64,000 bases of DNA from assembly GCF_019209935.1 (NCBI RefSeq), contig NZ_JAHUTN010000007.1, forward strand, positions 62,001-126,000, written 5' to 3'. This DNA is from Corynebacterium sp. TAE3-ERU16 (lineage in GTDB: Bacteria > Actinomycetota > Actinomycetes > Mycobacteriales > Mycobacteriaceae). This document shows positions 10,124 to 21,070 of the stretch, piece after piece. Both the position numbers and the translations under genes were made by a program. Every line of letters begins with the position of its first letter. The stretch's first letter is position 1. The notes beneath the pieces were generated by a model. The model had not been told where the DNA came from, searched no databases, and worked only from the letters and a program-made list of their open reading frames with translations.

Positions 10124-11641
10124 TCAGAAGAGCCCGGTGGGCTTGGTGTCGTAGGACACCAGCATGTTCTTGGTTCGGGTGTAGTGGGCCATCATCATGG
10201 CGTGATTCTCACGCCCGATGCCGGACTCCTTGTACCCGCCGAACGCGGCGTGCGCCGGGTAGGAGTGGTAGTTGTTCACCCACACGCGGCCCGCGTGGAT
10301 CGCACGCCCGGCGCGGTAGGCGGTGTTGTTGTCTCGGGTCCAGACACCGGCACCGAGGCCGTAGTTGGTGTCGTTGGCGATGCGCATCGCGTCGTCGAAG
10401 TCGGTGAACGTCGTGACACCGAGGACCGGCCCGAAGATCTCCTCACGGAAGCACGACATCGTGTTGTCGCCGCGGAAGATCGTCGGCTGGATGTAGAAGC
10501 CGTTCAGACCGTCGATCCTGGCGACCCCACCACCGGTGAGCACCTCGGCACCCTCCTGGGGACCGGAGGAGAGGTAGCCGGTGATCTTCTGCATCTGCTC
10601 CTCGGATGCCTGCGCGCCGAGCATGGTGTCGGTGTCCAGCGGATTGCCCATCCGGACCTTCTCGACCTTGGCGACGACCAACTCCATGAGCTCGTCGATG
10701 ATGGATTCCTGCACCAGTGCACGGGAGGGACAGGTGCAGACCTCGCCCTGGTTGAGCGCGAACATCGCCATGCCCTCGACCGCCTTGTCCAGGAAGTCGT
10801 CCTTCCTGTCGAGGACATCGGCGAAGAACACGTTCGGGGACTTGCCGCCGAGCTCCAGGGTGACCGGGATGATCTTGTCCGCCGCGGCCTTGTTGATGAG
10901 ACGACCGACCTCGGTGGATCCGGTGAACGCGATCTTCGCGATCCGGTCGGAACCTGACAGGGCCGCTCCGGCGTCCGACCCGAGACCGTTGACCACGTTC
11001 ACGACACCCGCGGGGAGGATGTCGGCGATGACCTCCATCAGGTGCATGATCGAGATGGGGGTCTGCTCCGCGGGCTTGAGCACGACGCAGTTGCCCGCGG
11101 CCAGCGCCGGGGCGAGCTTCCAGGTCGCCATCAGGATGGGGAAGTTCCAGGGGATGATCTGCCCGACGACGCCCAGCGGCTCCTGGAAGTGGTAGGCCAC
11201 GGTGTTGTCGTCGATCTCGGACAGTCGCCCCTCGGCCGTACGGGTGACGCCGGCGAAGTACCGGAAGTGGTCGACCGCGAGCGGGAGGTCGGCGGCGAGG
11301 GACTCGCGCACCGGCTTGCCGTTGTCCCAGGTCTCGATGACGGCGAGCTCCTCCAGGTGCTCCTCGATCCGGTCGGCGATCCGGTGCAGGATCAGGGCCC
11401 GCTCCGCGGGCGGGGTGCTGCCCCAGCCCGGCGCCGCCGCGTGGGCCGCATCGAGCGCCTTCTCGATGTCCGCGGCCTTGCCCGCGGCGAAGCGGGTGTA
11501 GACCTCACCGGTGATCGGGCTGATGTTGTCCAGGTATTCGCCGTCGACCGGGGCGACCCACTCGCCACCGATGAAGTTGTCGTAGCGCTCCCTGGGGGAG
11601 ACGATGGAACCTTCGGTTCCGGGATTGGCGTAGACAGTCAT
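10124..11641 (-). CDS. ald: NAD-dependent acetaldehyde dehydrogenase
   Basis: This 505-residue aldehyde dehydrogenase oxidises acetaldehyde to acetate in the cytosol. The catalytic Glu lies in [11 protein letters not shown] (about 265) and the catalytic Cys in [11 protein letters not shown] (about 302); the adjacent-Cys form is typical of the ExaC/Ald subgroup. The cofactor loop FTGSTEVG is intact. The ATG at 11641 follows GTGAGGAT and is preferred over a longer frame. It sits between adhA and hspR, the conserved corynebacterial order. The upstream region carries a perfect palindrome of RamA-like character and a GlxR-like site. Together with adhA it forms the ethanol oxidation route. Confidence 0.95.
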   Translation of the reverse strand: MTVYANPGTEGSIVSPRERYDNFIGGEWVAPVDGEYLDNISPITGEVYTRFAAGKAADIEKALDAAHAAAPGWGSTPPAERALILHRIADRIEEHLEELAVIETWDNGKPVRESLAADLPLAVDHFRYFAGVTRTAEGRLSEIDDNTVAYHFQEPLGVVGQIIPWNFPILMATWKLAPALAAGNCVVLKPAEQTPISIMHLMEVIADILPAGVVNVVNGLGSDAGAALSGSDRIAKIAFTGSTEVGRLINKAAADKIIPVTLELGGKSPNVFFADVLDRKDDFLDKAVEGMAMFALNQGEVCTCPSRALVQESIIDELMELVVAKVEKVRMGNPLDTDTMLGAQASEEQMQKITGYLSSGPQEGAEVLTGGGVARIDGLNGFYIQPTIFRGDNTMSCFREEIFGPVLGVTTFTDFDDAMRIANDTNYGLGAGVWTRDNNTAYRAGRAIHAGRVWVNNYHSYPAHAAFGGYKESGIGRENHAMMMAHYTRTKNMLVSYDTKPTGLF

Positions 11642-11764
11642 TGGGATCCTCACTTGTTCGGCGATGGCGACCGGCCCTCCGAGACTCACGCGGGGGATGA
11701 ATTCCCACCGGCGCGATTCGGTGGTTCCGACCGTGCAGTGGACCCCACACTAACCACATTTTTC

Positions 11765-11780
11765 TGTGTCCCACATCACT
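11765..11780. promoter_or_regulatory. Candidate GlxR (CRP-type) site upstream of ald
   Basis: TGTGTCCCACATCACT matches the GlxR consensus TGTGANNTANNTCACA at most defined positions (three mismatches). It lies 124 nt upstream of the ald start. GlxR control of ald is established in C. glutamicum; binding here is an inference. Confidence 0.35.
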
Positions 11781-11894
11781 AAATGCGCTACCGGACACAG
11801 TGAGGCGGAACACAACATCGCCGTCACGGCCAGAACCCCTCGCCGACTAGCCATTTCTTCACATTTTGTGAAAGATGCCAATGCAGCCGTTGCA

Positions 11895-11915
11895 AATACC
11901 CCATTTGGGGGTATT
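11895..11915. promoter_or_regulatory. Perfect palindrome AATACCCC-N5-GGGGTATT upstream of ald
   Basis: Two 8-nt arms (11895-11902 and 11908-11915) are perfectly complementary around a 5-nt spacer. Paired C4-5/G4-5 tracts are the hallmark of RamA targets, and ald is a known RamA/RamB target. The whole gap 11642-12049 (408 nt) holds this site, the GlxR-like site and lower-GC sequence typical of a regulated promoter; no gene is seen in it. Confidence 0.5.
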
Positions 11916-12049
11916 AATGACGTTTCTCACGTTATTTTCAGGAATTGAACGTCGCCGTTTTTACTGCTTCGGATGGAGCATCCAACCCCCGAAACGAAAC
12001 CGGGACCGCGCCCGGACGGTGGTCCGGTGCGATCCCGGTTCCCGGTACC

Positions 12050-12505
12050 TCAGGAGTGTCGTTTGCGCCGTTTCCTTCGTGGCTCCCAGATGACGACCGC
12101 GGTGGACTCGGGGACCTCGACGAGCTCGCCCCTGGTCCGGGGCGTCCGGCGTTCCCGCTCGAGTGCCTCGCTCAACCGCTGGTTGTCGGATCTGAGCGTC
12201 TCCACCTCCCGGCGCAGACGCTCGTTGGACTGGGTCAGGTCGATGATCGCCTTGATGCCCGCGAGGTTCACGCCCTCCTGTTGACTCAGGCGCTGGATCT
12301 CCCTGAGGAGCGCCACGTCGGAGCGGGAGTAGCGGCGCCCCCCACCGCGGGTGCGCATCGGGGTCACCAACCCCATACGGTCGTAGGTGCGGAGGGTCTG
12401 CGCGTGCATTCCCGCGAGCTCCGCGGCCACCGAGATGACGAAAACCTCTTCGTGTTCCGGGGAGGTGCCGTCCCGGGGCTGGAACCGCCGGTCACTGTGC
12501 GGCAT
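12050..12505 (-). CDS. hspR: Heat-shock repressor HspR
   Basis: This 151-residue MerR-family repressor binds HAIR operators and uses DnaK as co-repressor. The N-terminal winged helix (about 18-85) contains VISVAAELAGMHAQTLRTYD and the RGGGRRYS wing. A leucine-rich coiled-coil dimer helix follows (about 95-130), ending in a basic Arg/Lys tail. The ATG at 12505 is chosen because GAGGTGAGGGAG lies just upstream; a longer frame to 12607 would add an atypical leader. It follows dnaJ by 109 nt and is probably cotranscribed with dnaK-grpE-dnaJ, so the repressor lies in the regulon it controls. Confidence 0.93.
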   Translation of the reverse strand: MPHSDRRFQPRDGTSPEHEEVFVISVAAELAGMHAQTLRTYDRMGLVTPMRTRGGGRRYSRSDVALLREIQRLSQQEGVNLAGIKAIIDLTQSNERLRREVETLRSDNQRLSEALERERRTPRTRGELVEVPESTAVVIWEPRRKRRKRHS

Positions 12506-12614
12506 CGCTCCCTCACCTCCTCGTCTGGGTGTCATGGCCGGCCCTGTCTGGTACCGGTCCGGGTGCCGGGTCGGCGTGGATGCGCCTCCGGCATCCGACC
12601 GACCCACGCGTCGT

Positions 12615-13796
12615 CTACGCCGACCCCGCCCAGTTCGCGCGGGGATCGAATCCGGATTCCTTCTCCGCCTGCGCGTAGGCGCGCAGCGCGCTGGTCGCCG
12701 CGGGCCCGAGATTCTCCGGGACCGTGACCTTCACCGTGACCATGAGGTCCCCCTTCGTCCCGTCCCGTTTCGGGATTCCCCGGCCACGGATCCGCAGGGT
12801 CCGGCCATCGGGTGTCCCGGCCGGGACCTTCACCCGGACAGGCGAGTCGAGGGTCGGCACGGTGATCGTGTCGCCGAGGGCCAGCTCCGCGAACGAGACC
12901 GGTATCTCGACCTCGAGCGTGGTTCCGGACCTCGTGAACACCTTGTCCCCGCGGACGTGGACCGTGACGAAGAGGTCTCCCGACGGCCTCCCGTTGGGAC
13001 CGGCCTCCCCCTGGCCCGCGAGCCGCACCTTCTGTCCGTCGATGACCCCGGCTGGCACCCGGACGGTGATGGACCGGGTCCGGTTGACGGTTCCGGTTCC
13101 GGAGCAGTCCGGACACGGATCGGAGATGCTCTGGCCACTGCCGCCGCAGTCCGGGCACGGGGCGGAGAACCCGAAGGCACCGCGGTTCTCGCTCGTGAAG
13201 CCGGTGCCGCTGCAGCTGTCGCAGCGGCTGGTCTTCCCGGAGCGGGAACCGGAGCCGTGGCACCGCGTGCACGGTGCCGGACCCTTGAGCTCTACGGGGA
13301 TCGTCGCCCCTTGCGCAGCTTCCCGGAAATCAAGTGTGATGTCAGTTTCGACGTCGGCCCCCCGCGACGGTTGAGCTGCGTGGCGAGGACCGTGGCCGCG
13401 GTTGAAAAAGCCACCGAAGATATCACCCAGACCCCCTTCCGCAGTAAATCCTCCATCTCCTCCGAAGAGATCCGAGACGTCGAAGTCCCCCTGCGCCTGG
13501 CGAAACCCACCCGGAAAGCCGGACCCCGCCTTTCCGCCGAAGCCGCGCAGTCCCCCGGACGCGAGCATGGCCTTCATCTCGTCGTATTCCCTGCGCTTCT
13601 TCTCGTCACCGACGACGTCGTAGGCCTCGGCGATGCGCTTGAAGCGTTCTTCCGCGTTCTTGTCACCGGGATGGTTGTCCGGGTGGTTGTCCCGGGCGAG
13701 TTTGCGGTACGCCCGCTTGATCTCCTCGGCTGATGCGGACGAGGAGACGCCCAGGTCCGCGTAGTAGTTCTTCTCAGCCCATTCACGCTCGGCCAT
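12615..13796 (-). CDS. dnaJ: Chaperone DnaJ
   Basis: This Hsp40 co-chaperone stimulates DnaK ATPase and delivers substrates. The 393-residue product has a J-domain (about 8-75) with the HPD tripeptide in RDNHPDNH, a Gly/Phe-rich region (about 80-150), four CxxCxGxG zinc motifs ([32 protein letters not shown]; about 160-235) and the C-terminal substrate-binding domain. The start ATG follows GGAGATG. It lies 125 nt downstream of grpE and is probably part of the dnaK operon. Confidence 0.97.
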   Translation of the reverse strand: MAEREWAEKNYYADLGVSSSASAEEIKRAYRKLARDNHPDNHPGDKNAEERFKRIAEAYDVVGDEKKRREYDEMKAMLASGGLRGFGGKAGSGFPGGFRQAQGDFDVSDLFGGDGGFTAEGGLGDIFGGFFNRGHGPRHAAQPSRGADVETDITLDFREAAQGATIPVELKGPAPCTRCHGSGSRSGKTSRCDSCSGTGFTSENRGAFGFSAPCPDCGGSGQSISDPCPDCSGTGTVNRTRSITVRVPAGVIDGQKVRLAGQGEAGPNGRPSGDLFVTVHVRGDKVFTRSGTTLEVEIPVSFAELALGDTITVPTLDSPVRVKVPAGTPDGRTLRIRGRGIPKRDGTKGDLMVTVKVTVPENLGPAATSALRAYAQAEKESGFDPRANWAGSA

Positions 13797-13921
13797 TGGG
13801 CATCTCCTCCCTCCGTGTCATGCACGGGTTCAAGGTCATTCTAGTTGTTCGGTGGTGTCCGGTGTCCGCCACAGCGGGCCGGACACCGGGGCGGCGTCGC
13901 CACCGCCCCGCCGCCACATCA

Positions 13922-14599
13922 CTACGTGGCGGTGTCGTCGTCCCCGACAGCGTCGGCCTCGGGAGCGGACTCCCGGGGATCGGTGATGATCACCATCGCG
14001 GTGCGCAACAGCCGGTCCCCCATCGCGAAGCCACGGCGCAGGACCGTCCCGATGACCTTGTCGTCACCCTCGGACAGGTCCTGGACGGCCTCGTGCCGTT
14101 CAGGGTCGAACTCGTCGCCCTCGGCACCGAACTCCGCGACGTCGAGCCGGTTGAACACCCCACGGAGTTTGTCGTTGACGGACTTCAGGGGCCCGGTGAG
14201 GTCGCCGTGCCGTTCCGCGAGCTCGAGATCGTCGATGACGTCGAGCAGCTGGTTGACGACGGATGCCTTCGCGGAGGCGATGACCGCCTGCCGGTCACGT
14301 TCGGTGCGACGCCGGTAGTTGGCGTACTCCGCGGTGACCCGCTGCAGGTCCTCGGTCCTCTCGGCGAGTTCGGCCGAGAGATCCGGTTCCCCGTCCGCTG
14401 CGGCTTCCGCGTCCCCGGCGGCCTCGTCGGCTGCGACGGTGGCGAGTGCCTCATCGAGTTCGGCGTCGGCGGCTTCCGCGTCAGCGGCAGCCTCGGCGTC
14501 GGCCACGGCCGACTCCGCGCTCTCCGGGGACGTGGCCTCCGGATCGGTCGCGGCCGGGTCGCCGGGGTTGTCCGGCATAGCTCCTTCGTCCTGGCTCAC
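13922..14599 (-). CDS. grpE: Nucleotide exchange factor GrpE
   Basis: GrpE releases ADP from DnaK. The 225-residue product has a very acidic, Ala-rich N-terminal extension (about 1-75), a coiled-coil dimer helix ([19 protein letters not shown], about 78-120) and the C-terminal beta domain ([28 protein letters not shown]). The chosen GTG at 14599 overlaps the stop of the preceding 56-aa gene in a GTGA arrangement and gives the corynebacterial N-terminus with MPDNPGDP a few residues in. An internal ATG at 14578 is the alternative. It is the middle gene of the dnaK operon. Confidence 0.95.
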   Translation of the reverse strand: MSQDEGAMPDNPGDPAATDPEATSPESAESAVADAEAAADAEAADAELDEALATVAADEAAGDAEAAADGEPDLSAELAERTEDLQRVTAEYANYRRRTERDRQAVIASAKASVVNQLLDVIDDLELAERHGDLTGPLKSVNDKLRGVFNRLDVAEFGAEGDEFDPERHEAVQDLSEGDDKVIGTVLRRGFAMGDRLLRTAMVIITDPRESAPEADAVGDDDTAT

Positions 14600-14766
14600 T
14601 GGGTCGCCTCCTCGTCGCTGTCGTCGTTCCCGCTGTCGATGACGGCCTGCTCCTCGTGCACCGCGCGCTCGTGGGCGGAGTCCGCGGTCTCCCGGAGATC
14701 GTTGGCCACGGCGTCACCCTCGAGAACCTCGTCCGGGTTCTTGTCGGTACCGATCGGTTCGGTCAT
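14596..14766 (-). CDS. 56-residue acidic protein between dnaK and grpE
   Basis: An ATG immediately after the dnaK stop (TAGATG) opens a 56-codon frame. Its TGA overlaps the grpE GTG by 3 nt (GTGA). Codons are overwhelmingly G/C-ending, as in the flanking genes, which argues that it is translated. A GAGGAG ribosome-binding site lies in the last codons of dnaK. The product begins [14 protein letters not shown] and ends SDEEATQ. It is strongly acidic, with no Cys, no Trp and no hydrophobic segment, and one short amphipathic stretch. The exact fit between two chaperone genes suggests coupled synthesis and perhaps a chaperone-linked role, but no family is recognised. It may derive from a split of the acidic GrpE N-terminus. 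Confidence 0.7.
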   Translation of the reverse strand: MTEPIGTDKNPDEVLEGDAVANDLRETADSAHERAVHEEQAVIDSGNDDSDEEATQ

Positions 14767-16602
<1,836 letters not shown>

Positions 16603-16643
16603 GTGATGGTTCTCCTTTGTATGTCTGTGTCGTCTATCGGCGG

Positions 16644-16751
16644 TTGACTGCCCCCGACTCAACTTCCGGGGACGATGTTAACAATCCCCTTGAGTGCGGG
16701 CCACTCAACCTCTTCACCCATCACAACGGCGCCCGGCGCAAAGTTGTTCCC
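16644..16751 (-). promoter_or_regulatory. dnaK control region: SigH-type promoter and two HAIR operators
   Basis: On the minus strand GGGAACA (16745-16751) is followed after 16 nt by CGTTG (16724-16728), the same SigH layout as at clpB. Downstream lie HAIR1, CTTGAGT-N7-ACTCAAC (16689-16709), and HAIR2, TTGACT-N7-ACTCAA (16644-16662, one mismatch). A lone GCTCAA half-site sits at 16758-16763. Both operators lie between the promoter and the dnaK start. Confidence 0.8.
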
Positions 16752-16763
16752 GGTACGCTCAAC

Positions 16764-17480
16764 TTTTTGAAGGTGATCTGGAACACAGACCGGAAAATGG
16801 CGCGCCACCTGGACTTTTACCGAACCGCGACGGAGGGGACGTTCGGGGACCTGCCGCAGCAGCCCTCCCGGGACTCTCGGGACACCACCCACATCGACCA
16901 TCCACCCGCCGACATCCGGAACAGCCACGTGGCGTCCACACACATTCCCGGGCGTCCCGACCGGCCACGTCGGGTCCCGCCACGCCGCCGCACCGCGGAC
17001 GGGGCACGGCCGGGTGGATGATTCCCACACCGCACCGACGGTGCGCACCGGTTTCGCCGTACCCCTTCCCCCCGAACCGGGTGGCCACATAGGATGGGGG
17101 CACGGTCTCCGCGGGGAACGTGCGGGGCACACGCCCCCTTCCGCCCCGAGTCGGACACGACCCGGTACCCGAGCAGAAAGGCGGTGCGCGGCAGTGGTTC
17201 CACCCACCCCGTCCGTACGGCCTCCCTGGCGCGGGACCACCACCACCCAGGCGTACGGGGGCCGCCGCCGGCCCGTCGGTGACCGCCCACCGGTCTGACC
17301 CTGCCCCACCCGACCACCCACGTCGGGCTCCGGCTTACCCGGAAGGGCCGCCGACGGCGGCCCGCGTCACCGCAGATCCCCGACACAGCGGGGCCCGGCT
17401 CCCCGAGTCACCCACCGACCCGCCGCACCGACGGCCGTCGGGACGCCGGTGACCGTCCACGAAAGCGAGTACCCCCACTC
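16764..17480 (+). other. Long GC-rich leader between dnaK control region and putA
   Basis: No convincing gene is present; the open frames here have Arg/Pro-rich random composition. A TAGGAT -10-like box is at 17090-17095, which would give a putA leader of nearly 390 nt. A strong 8-bp hairpin, GGGCCGCC-GAC-GGCGGCCC, lies at 17345-17363 inside that leader. Whether the leader is regulatory is unknown. Confidence 0.4.
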
Positions 17481-20400
17481 ATGCCTCTCCCCCACGCACC
17501 CACCAACACCGGCGATGTCGAGAAGGTCAGCTCCGCAGCGATCACCCGTGCCGAGACGTGGCTCAACGCCACCGGCTCCGACGAGTCCCGGAAGGAGTCG
17601 AAATCCACCGAGCAGCTGGCCGCCCTGGTGCACGACACCGACGGAATCGACTTCACGATGGGATTCGTCGACCGGGTCGCCCGCCCCGAGGACAACCACG
17701 TCTCCGCCCGGGAACTGGCCAACCTGGCCAGCCCCCTCAAGGGGCACGGCACGGTCCCCGACTTCGTCGGTCCCGTTGACCGTGGTCTGGTCACCGCGGG
17801 GTCGATCATCGCGCCCTGGCTTCCGGACATCGTCATGCCTATCGCCCGGAAGCGCCTGCGCCAGATGGTCGGCCATCTGGTTCTCGACGCGGAGGGCTCG
17901 GCCCTGAACAAGCTGCTCGACCGGTCCCGCGAGCGGGGATTCCGCCTGAACCTCAACCTCCTGGGCGAGGCCGTCCTCGGAGACCGGGAAGCGGAGTCAC
18001 GCCTCAACCGGACCCTAGACCTGCTGGACAACCCGCGCGTCGACTACGTCTCCGTCAAGGCCTCCTCGGTGTGTGCGCAGCTCAACCCGTGGGACATCGA
18101 GGGCAACACCGCGCGGCTGAAGGAGACCCTGCGGCCGCTGTACCGCAAGGCGCTGTCCCGGGATCCACACCCCTTCATCAACCTGGACATGGAGGAGTAC
18201 AGGGACCTGCGTCTGACGATCCGCCTGTTCACCGAGCTGCTCGCGGAGGAGGAGTTCCTGCCGCTGGAGGCGGGCATCGTCCTGCAGGCATACCTGCCCG
18301 ACACGCTCGGCGCGCTGCAGGAACTGGCGGAGTTCGCCGCCCGGCGCCGCGCCGCGGGCGGTGCGAAGATAAAGATCCGCCTGGTCAAGGGCGCGAACCT
18401 GTCCATGGAGCGCGTCGAGGCCGAGATCCACGACTGGAAGCAGGCACCGTACCTGACCAAGGCCGAGGTCGACGCCAACTACATCCGGCTCCTCGACTGG
18501 ATCCTCCAGCCGGAACACGCCGACAACGTCCGCATCGGTGTGGCGTCGCACAACCTCTACACCGTCGCCCTCGCCCGCGAGCTCGCCGTGGAACGCGGCG
18601 TGGAGCACCAGCTCGACGTGGAGATGCTCCAGGGCATGGCCCCGTCCCAGGCCCGCGCCGTGCGGGACGTGGTCGGGGACCTGATCCTCTACACACCTGT
18701 CGTGCACGACGAGGACTTCGATGTCGCGGTGAGCTACCTGGTCCGCCGCCTCGAGGAGAACGGAGCGAAGCAGAACTTCCTCTACGCGCTGTTCGCCCCG
18801 GAGATCACCGGCGACGACGGACTCACGCCGATGCAGAGCCAGCGCCAGCGGTTCCGGTCTTCGGTCGCGGAGCGCTGGTCCACCGCGGCCGGCCCGCGCC
18901 GGACCCAGGACCGCACCGCCGAGGCGGCGGAGAACGCCGGCACGTCCTCGGGCTCCGTGCCCGGCCACTTCATCGGCGAACCGGACACCGACCCCTCCCT
19001 GCCCGCGAACCGCGAGTGGGCCATCGAGGCGCTGGACCGGGACCCTGGCGAGGCGGAGTCCGATGTCGTGACATCGGTGGAAACCATCGACGCCGCCGTG
19101 GCCCGGGCCGCGGACGCGGGCCGCGAATGGGGCTCGAGAACCGGTGCCGAGCGCGCGGAGCTGCTGGACCGGGCAGCCGGGGCGCTCGCGAACGCCCGCG
19201 GCGAGCTGATCACCGTGATGACGCACGAGGCCGGCAAGACCGTCGCCGAGGCGGACCCGGAGATCTCCGAGGCCATCGACTTCGCCCGCTACTACGCGGA
19301 GTCCGCACGCGCGCTGGACCGCGTGCGCGGGGTCCGGTTCGAGCCGTACCGCATCGTGGTGGTCACTCCCCCGTGGAACTTCCCCGTCGCCATCCCGATG
19401 GGGGGTGTGTTCGCGGCACTCGCCGCGGGCGCCGCCGTCATCATCAAACCCGCACCCCAGGTGGTGCGCTGCGCGGAGATCGCCGTCGCCGCCCTGCGTG
19501 AGGCGGGGATCGGCGGGGATCTGCTGCAACTGGTCAACGCCGACGAGGACGAGGCGGGCAAACGCCTGGTGAGTCATCCGGACGTGGACTCCGTCATCCT
19601 CACCGGCGCATCGGAGACCGCGAAACTGTTCCGCAGCTGGAAGCCGCGCATGGTCATCAACGCGGAGACCAGCGGCAAGAACGCCATCATCGTCACCCCG
19701 TCCGCGGACCCCGATCTCGCGGTCGCGGACGTCTACCGGAGCGCGTTCGGACACGCCGGGCAGAAGTGCTCGGCGGCGTCGCTGGTGATCCTGGTGGGCT
19801 CGGTGGGCAGGTCGAAGCGTTTCCTCAACCAGCTGGTCGACGCGGTCGAGTCCCTCCACGTCGGCTACGGCACCGACATCTCGACGACGATGAACGGCCT
19901 CATCGAACCTCCCGGCGAGAAACTCGAACGTGGCCTGACGCAGCTCGACCAGGGCGAGCGGTGGCTGGTCAAGCCGCGGCAGCTGGACGACAGCGGCCGG
20001 CTGTGGTCGCCGGGCCTGCGCGACGGTGTCGAACCGGGGTCCTGGTTCCACACCCACGAGTGCTTCGGACCGGTCCTCGGCATCATGCGGGCGGAGTCCC
20101 TCGAGGAGGCCGTCGAGTGGCAGAACTCCACCGGCTTCGCGCTGACCGGCGGGCTGCACTCGCTGGACACCGACGAGATCGCCTACTGGCGCAAGCACGT
20201 CGAGGTGGGCAACGCCTACATCAACCGCGGCATCACCGGCGCGATCGTGGAGCGGCAGTCGTTCGGCGGCTGGAAGAACTCCTCCCTCGGCGCCGGTGCG
20301 AAGGCGGGCGGTCCGAACTACATCGGGCAGCAGGGCACCTGGTCCGAGGGGGACCTCAACGAGCTGCACTCCGGGTCGGTCAGCACACCGGTCGCCCAGA

Positions 20401-20957
20401 TGCTGCGCGAGTTCAGGGCGCAGCTCGGCCCGACGCTCACCCCGGCGGACAACCACTGGCTGCGTCGCTCCGCGGAGGCGGACGCCTACGCGTGGCGGAC
20501 GGAGTTCGGCGTGGAACACGACCGCACCGCGCTCCTCGCCGAATCGAACGTGTTCCGCTACCGGCCGCTCCTGCAGCCGCTGCGGGTGCGCGTCGGATCC
20601 GGGGCCGCGGTACGGGACCTGCTCCGGATGAAGCTCGCGAGTCAGATCACCGGGACGGACATCGACGTGTCCGCGACGGCCGCGACCGCCGCGGAGCTCG
20701 GTGCCCTCGGCGCCAGGATCCGGGCCCTGTCCGACGAGGACTTCGCCGCGGAGATCGCGACCACGGCCTCCGCCCGGGTCCGTGCCCTGGGCGAGGTGCC
20801 CGACGAGCTCTACCGGGCGGCCGCCGAATCGGGCTCCGTGATCCTCGATCAACCCGTGCTGGCCGACGGCCGTCGGGAGCTGCTGCCGTTCCTCCTCGAG
20901 CAGGCGATCTCCACCACCGAGCACCGCTTCGGGTACATCAGGGGCCTGTCCAACTGA
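17481..20957 (+). CDS. putA: Bifunctional proline dehydrogenase / P5C dehydrogenase PutA
   Basis: PutA oxidises proline to P5C (FAD, electrons to quinone), then glutamate semialdehyde to glutamate (NAD). The 1158-residue protein has the proline dehydrogenase barrel at about 75-450 (KASSVCAQLNPW, DMEEYRDLRLT, RLVKGANLSMERVEAE), a linker, the aldehyde dehydrogenase domain at about 530-960 (VVTPPWNFPVAIPMGG; catalytic Cys in GHAGQKCSAAS) and a C-terminal tail of about 180 residues. There is no N-terminal ribbon-helix-helix, so it is not an autorepressor. The start ATG is preceded by a weak GAAAGCGAG. It is monocistronic and closed by a hairpin at 20971-21009. Confidence 0.96.
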   Translation: MPLPHAPTNTGDVEKVSSAAITRAETWLNATGSDESRKESKSTEQLAALVHDTDGIDFTMGFVDRVARPEDNHVSARELANLASPLKGHGTVPDFVGPVDRGLVTAGSIIAPWLPDIVMPIARKRLRQMVGHLVLDAEGSALNKLLDRSRERGFRLNLNLLGEAVLGDREAESRLNRTLDLLDNPRVDYVSVKASSVCAQLNPWDIEGNTARLKETLRPLYRKALSRDPHPFINLDMEEYRDLRLTIRLFTELLAEEEFLPLEAGIVLQAYLPDTLGALQELAEFAARRRAAGGAKIKIRLVKGANLSMERVEAEIHDWKQAPYLTKAEVDANYIRLLDWILQPEHADNVRIGVASHNLYTVALARELAVERGVEHQLDVEMLQGMAPSQARAVRDVVGDLILYTPVVHDEDFDVAVSYLVRRLEENGAKQNFLYALFAPEITGDDGLTPMQSQRQRFRSSVAERWSTAAGPRRTQDRTAEAAENAGTSSGSVPGHFIGEPDTDPSLPANREWAIEALDRDPGEAESDVVTSVETIDAAVARAADAGREWGSRTGAERAELLDRAAGALANARGELITVMTHEAGKTVAEADPEISEAIDFARYYAESARALDRVRGVRFEPYRIVVVTPPWNFPVAIPMGGVFAALAAGAAVIIKPAPQVVRCAEIAVAALREAGIGGDLLQLVNADEDEAGKRLVSHPDVDSVILTGASETAKLFRSWKPRMVINAETSGKNAIIVTPSADPDLAVADVYRSAFGHAGQKCSAASLVILVGSVGRSKRFLNQLVDAVESLHVGYGTDISTTMNGLIEPPGEKLERGLTQLDQGERWLVKPRQLDDSGRLWSPGLRDGVEPGSWFHTHECFGPVLGIMRAESLEEAVEWQNSTGFALTGGLHSLDTDEIAYWRKHVEVGNAYINRGITGAIVERQSFGGWKNSSLGAGAKAGGPNYIGQQGTWSEGDLNELHSGSVSTPVAQMLREFRAQLGPTLTPADNHWLRRSAEADAYAWRTEFGVEHDRTALLAESNVFRYRPLLQPLRVRVGSGAAVRDLLRMKLASQITGTDIDVSATAATAAELGALGARIRALSDEDFAAEIATTASARVRALGEVPDELYRAAAESGSVILDQPVLADGRRELLPFLLEQAISTTEHRFGYIRGLSN

Positions 20958-20970
20958 CCGGAACCCGACC

Positions 20971-21009
20971 GGAGGGGAGCCCCACCCGTCGACCGGACGG
21001 CTCCCCTCC
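20971..21009 (+). terminator. Hairpin after putA
   Basis: GGAGGGGAGCC (20971-20981) pairs perfectly with GGCTCCCCTCC (20999-21009), 14 nt past the putA stop. There is no T-run. Confidence 0.65.
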
Positions 21010-21070
21010 CTCAGTTCGAGGTCACCGGACTACCAGAGGGCCGGTCTCTGTGGCATAGTTTCCAACCACT

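Noticed and set aside
18015..20924. 969-codon open frame opposite putA
   Set aside because: Antisense shadow; Arg/Gly/Val/Asp-rich with no domain, while putA has full catalytic motifs.
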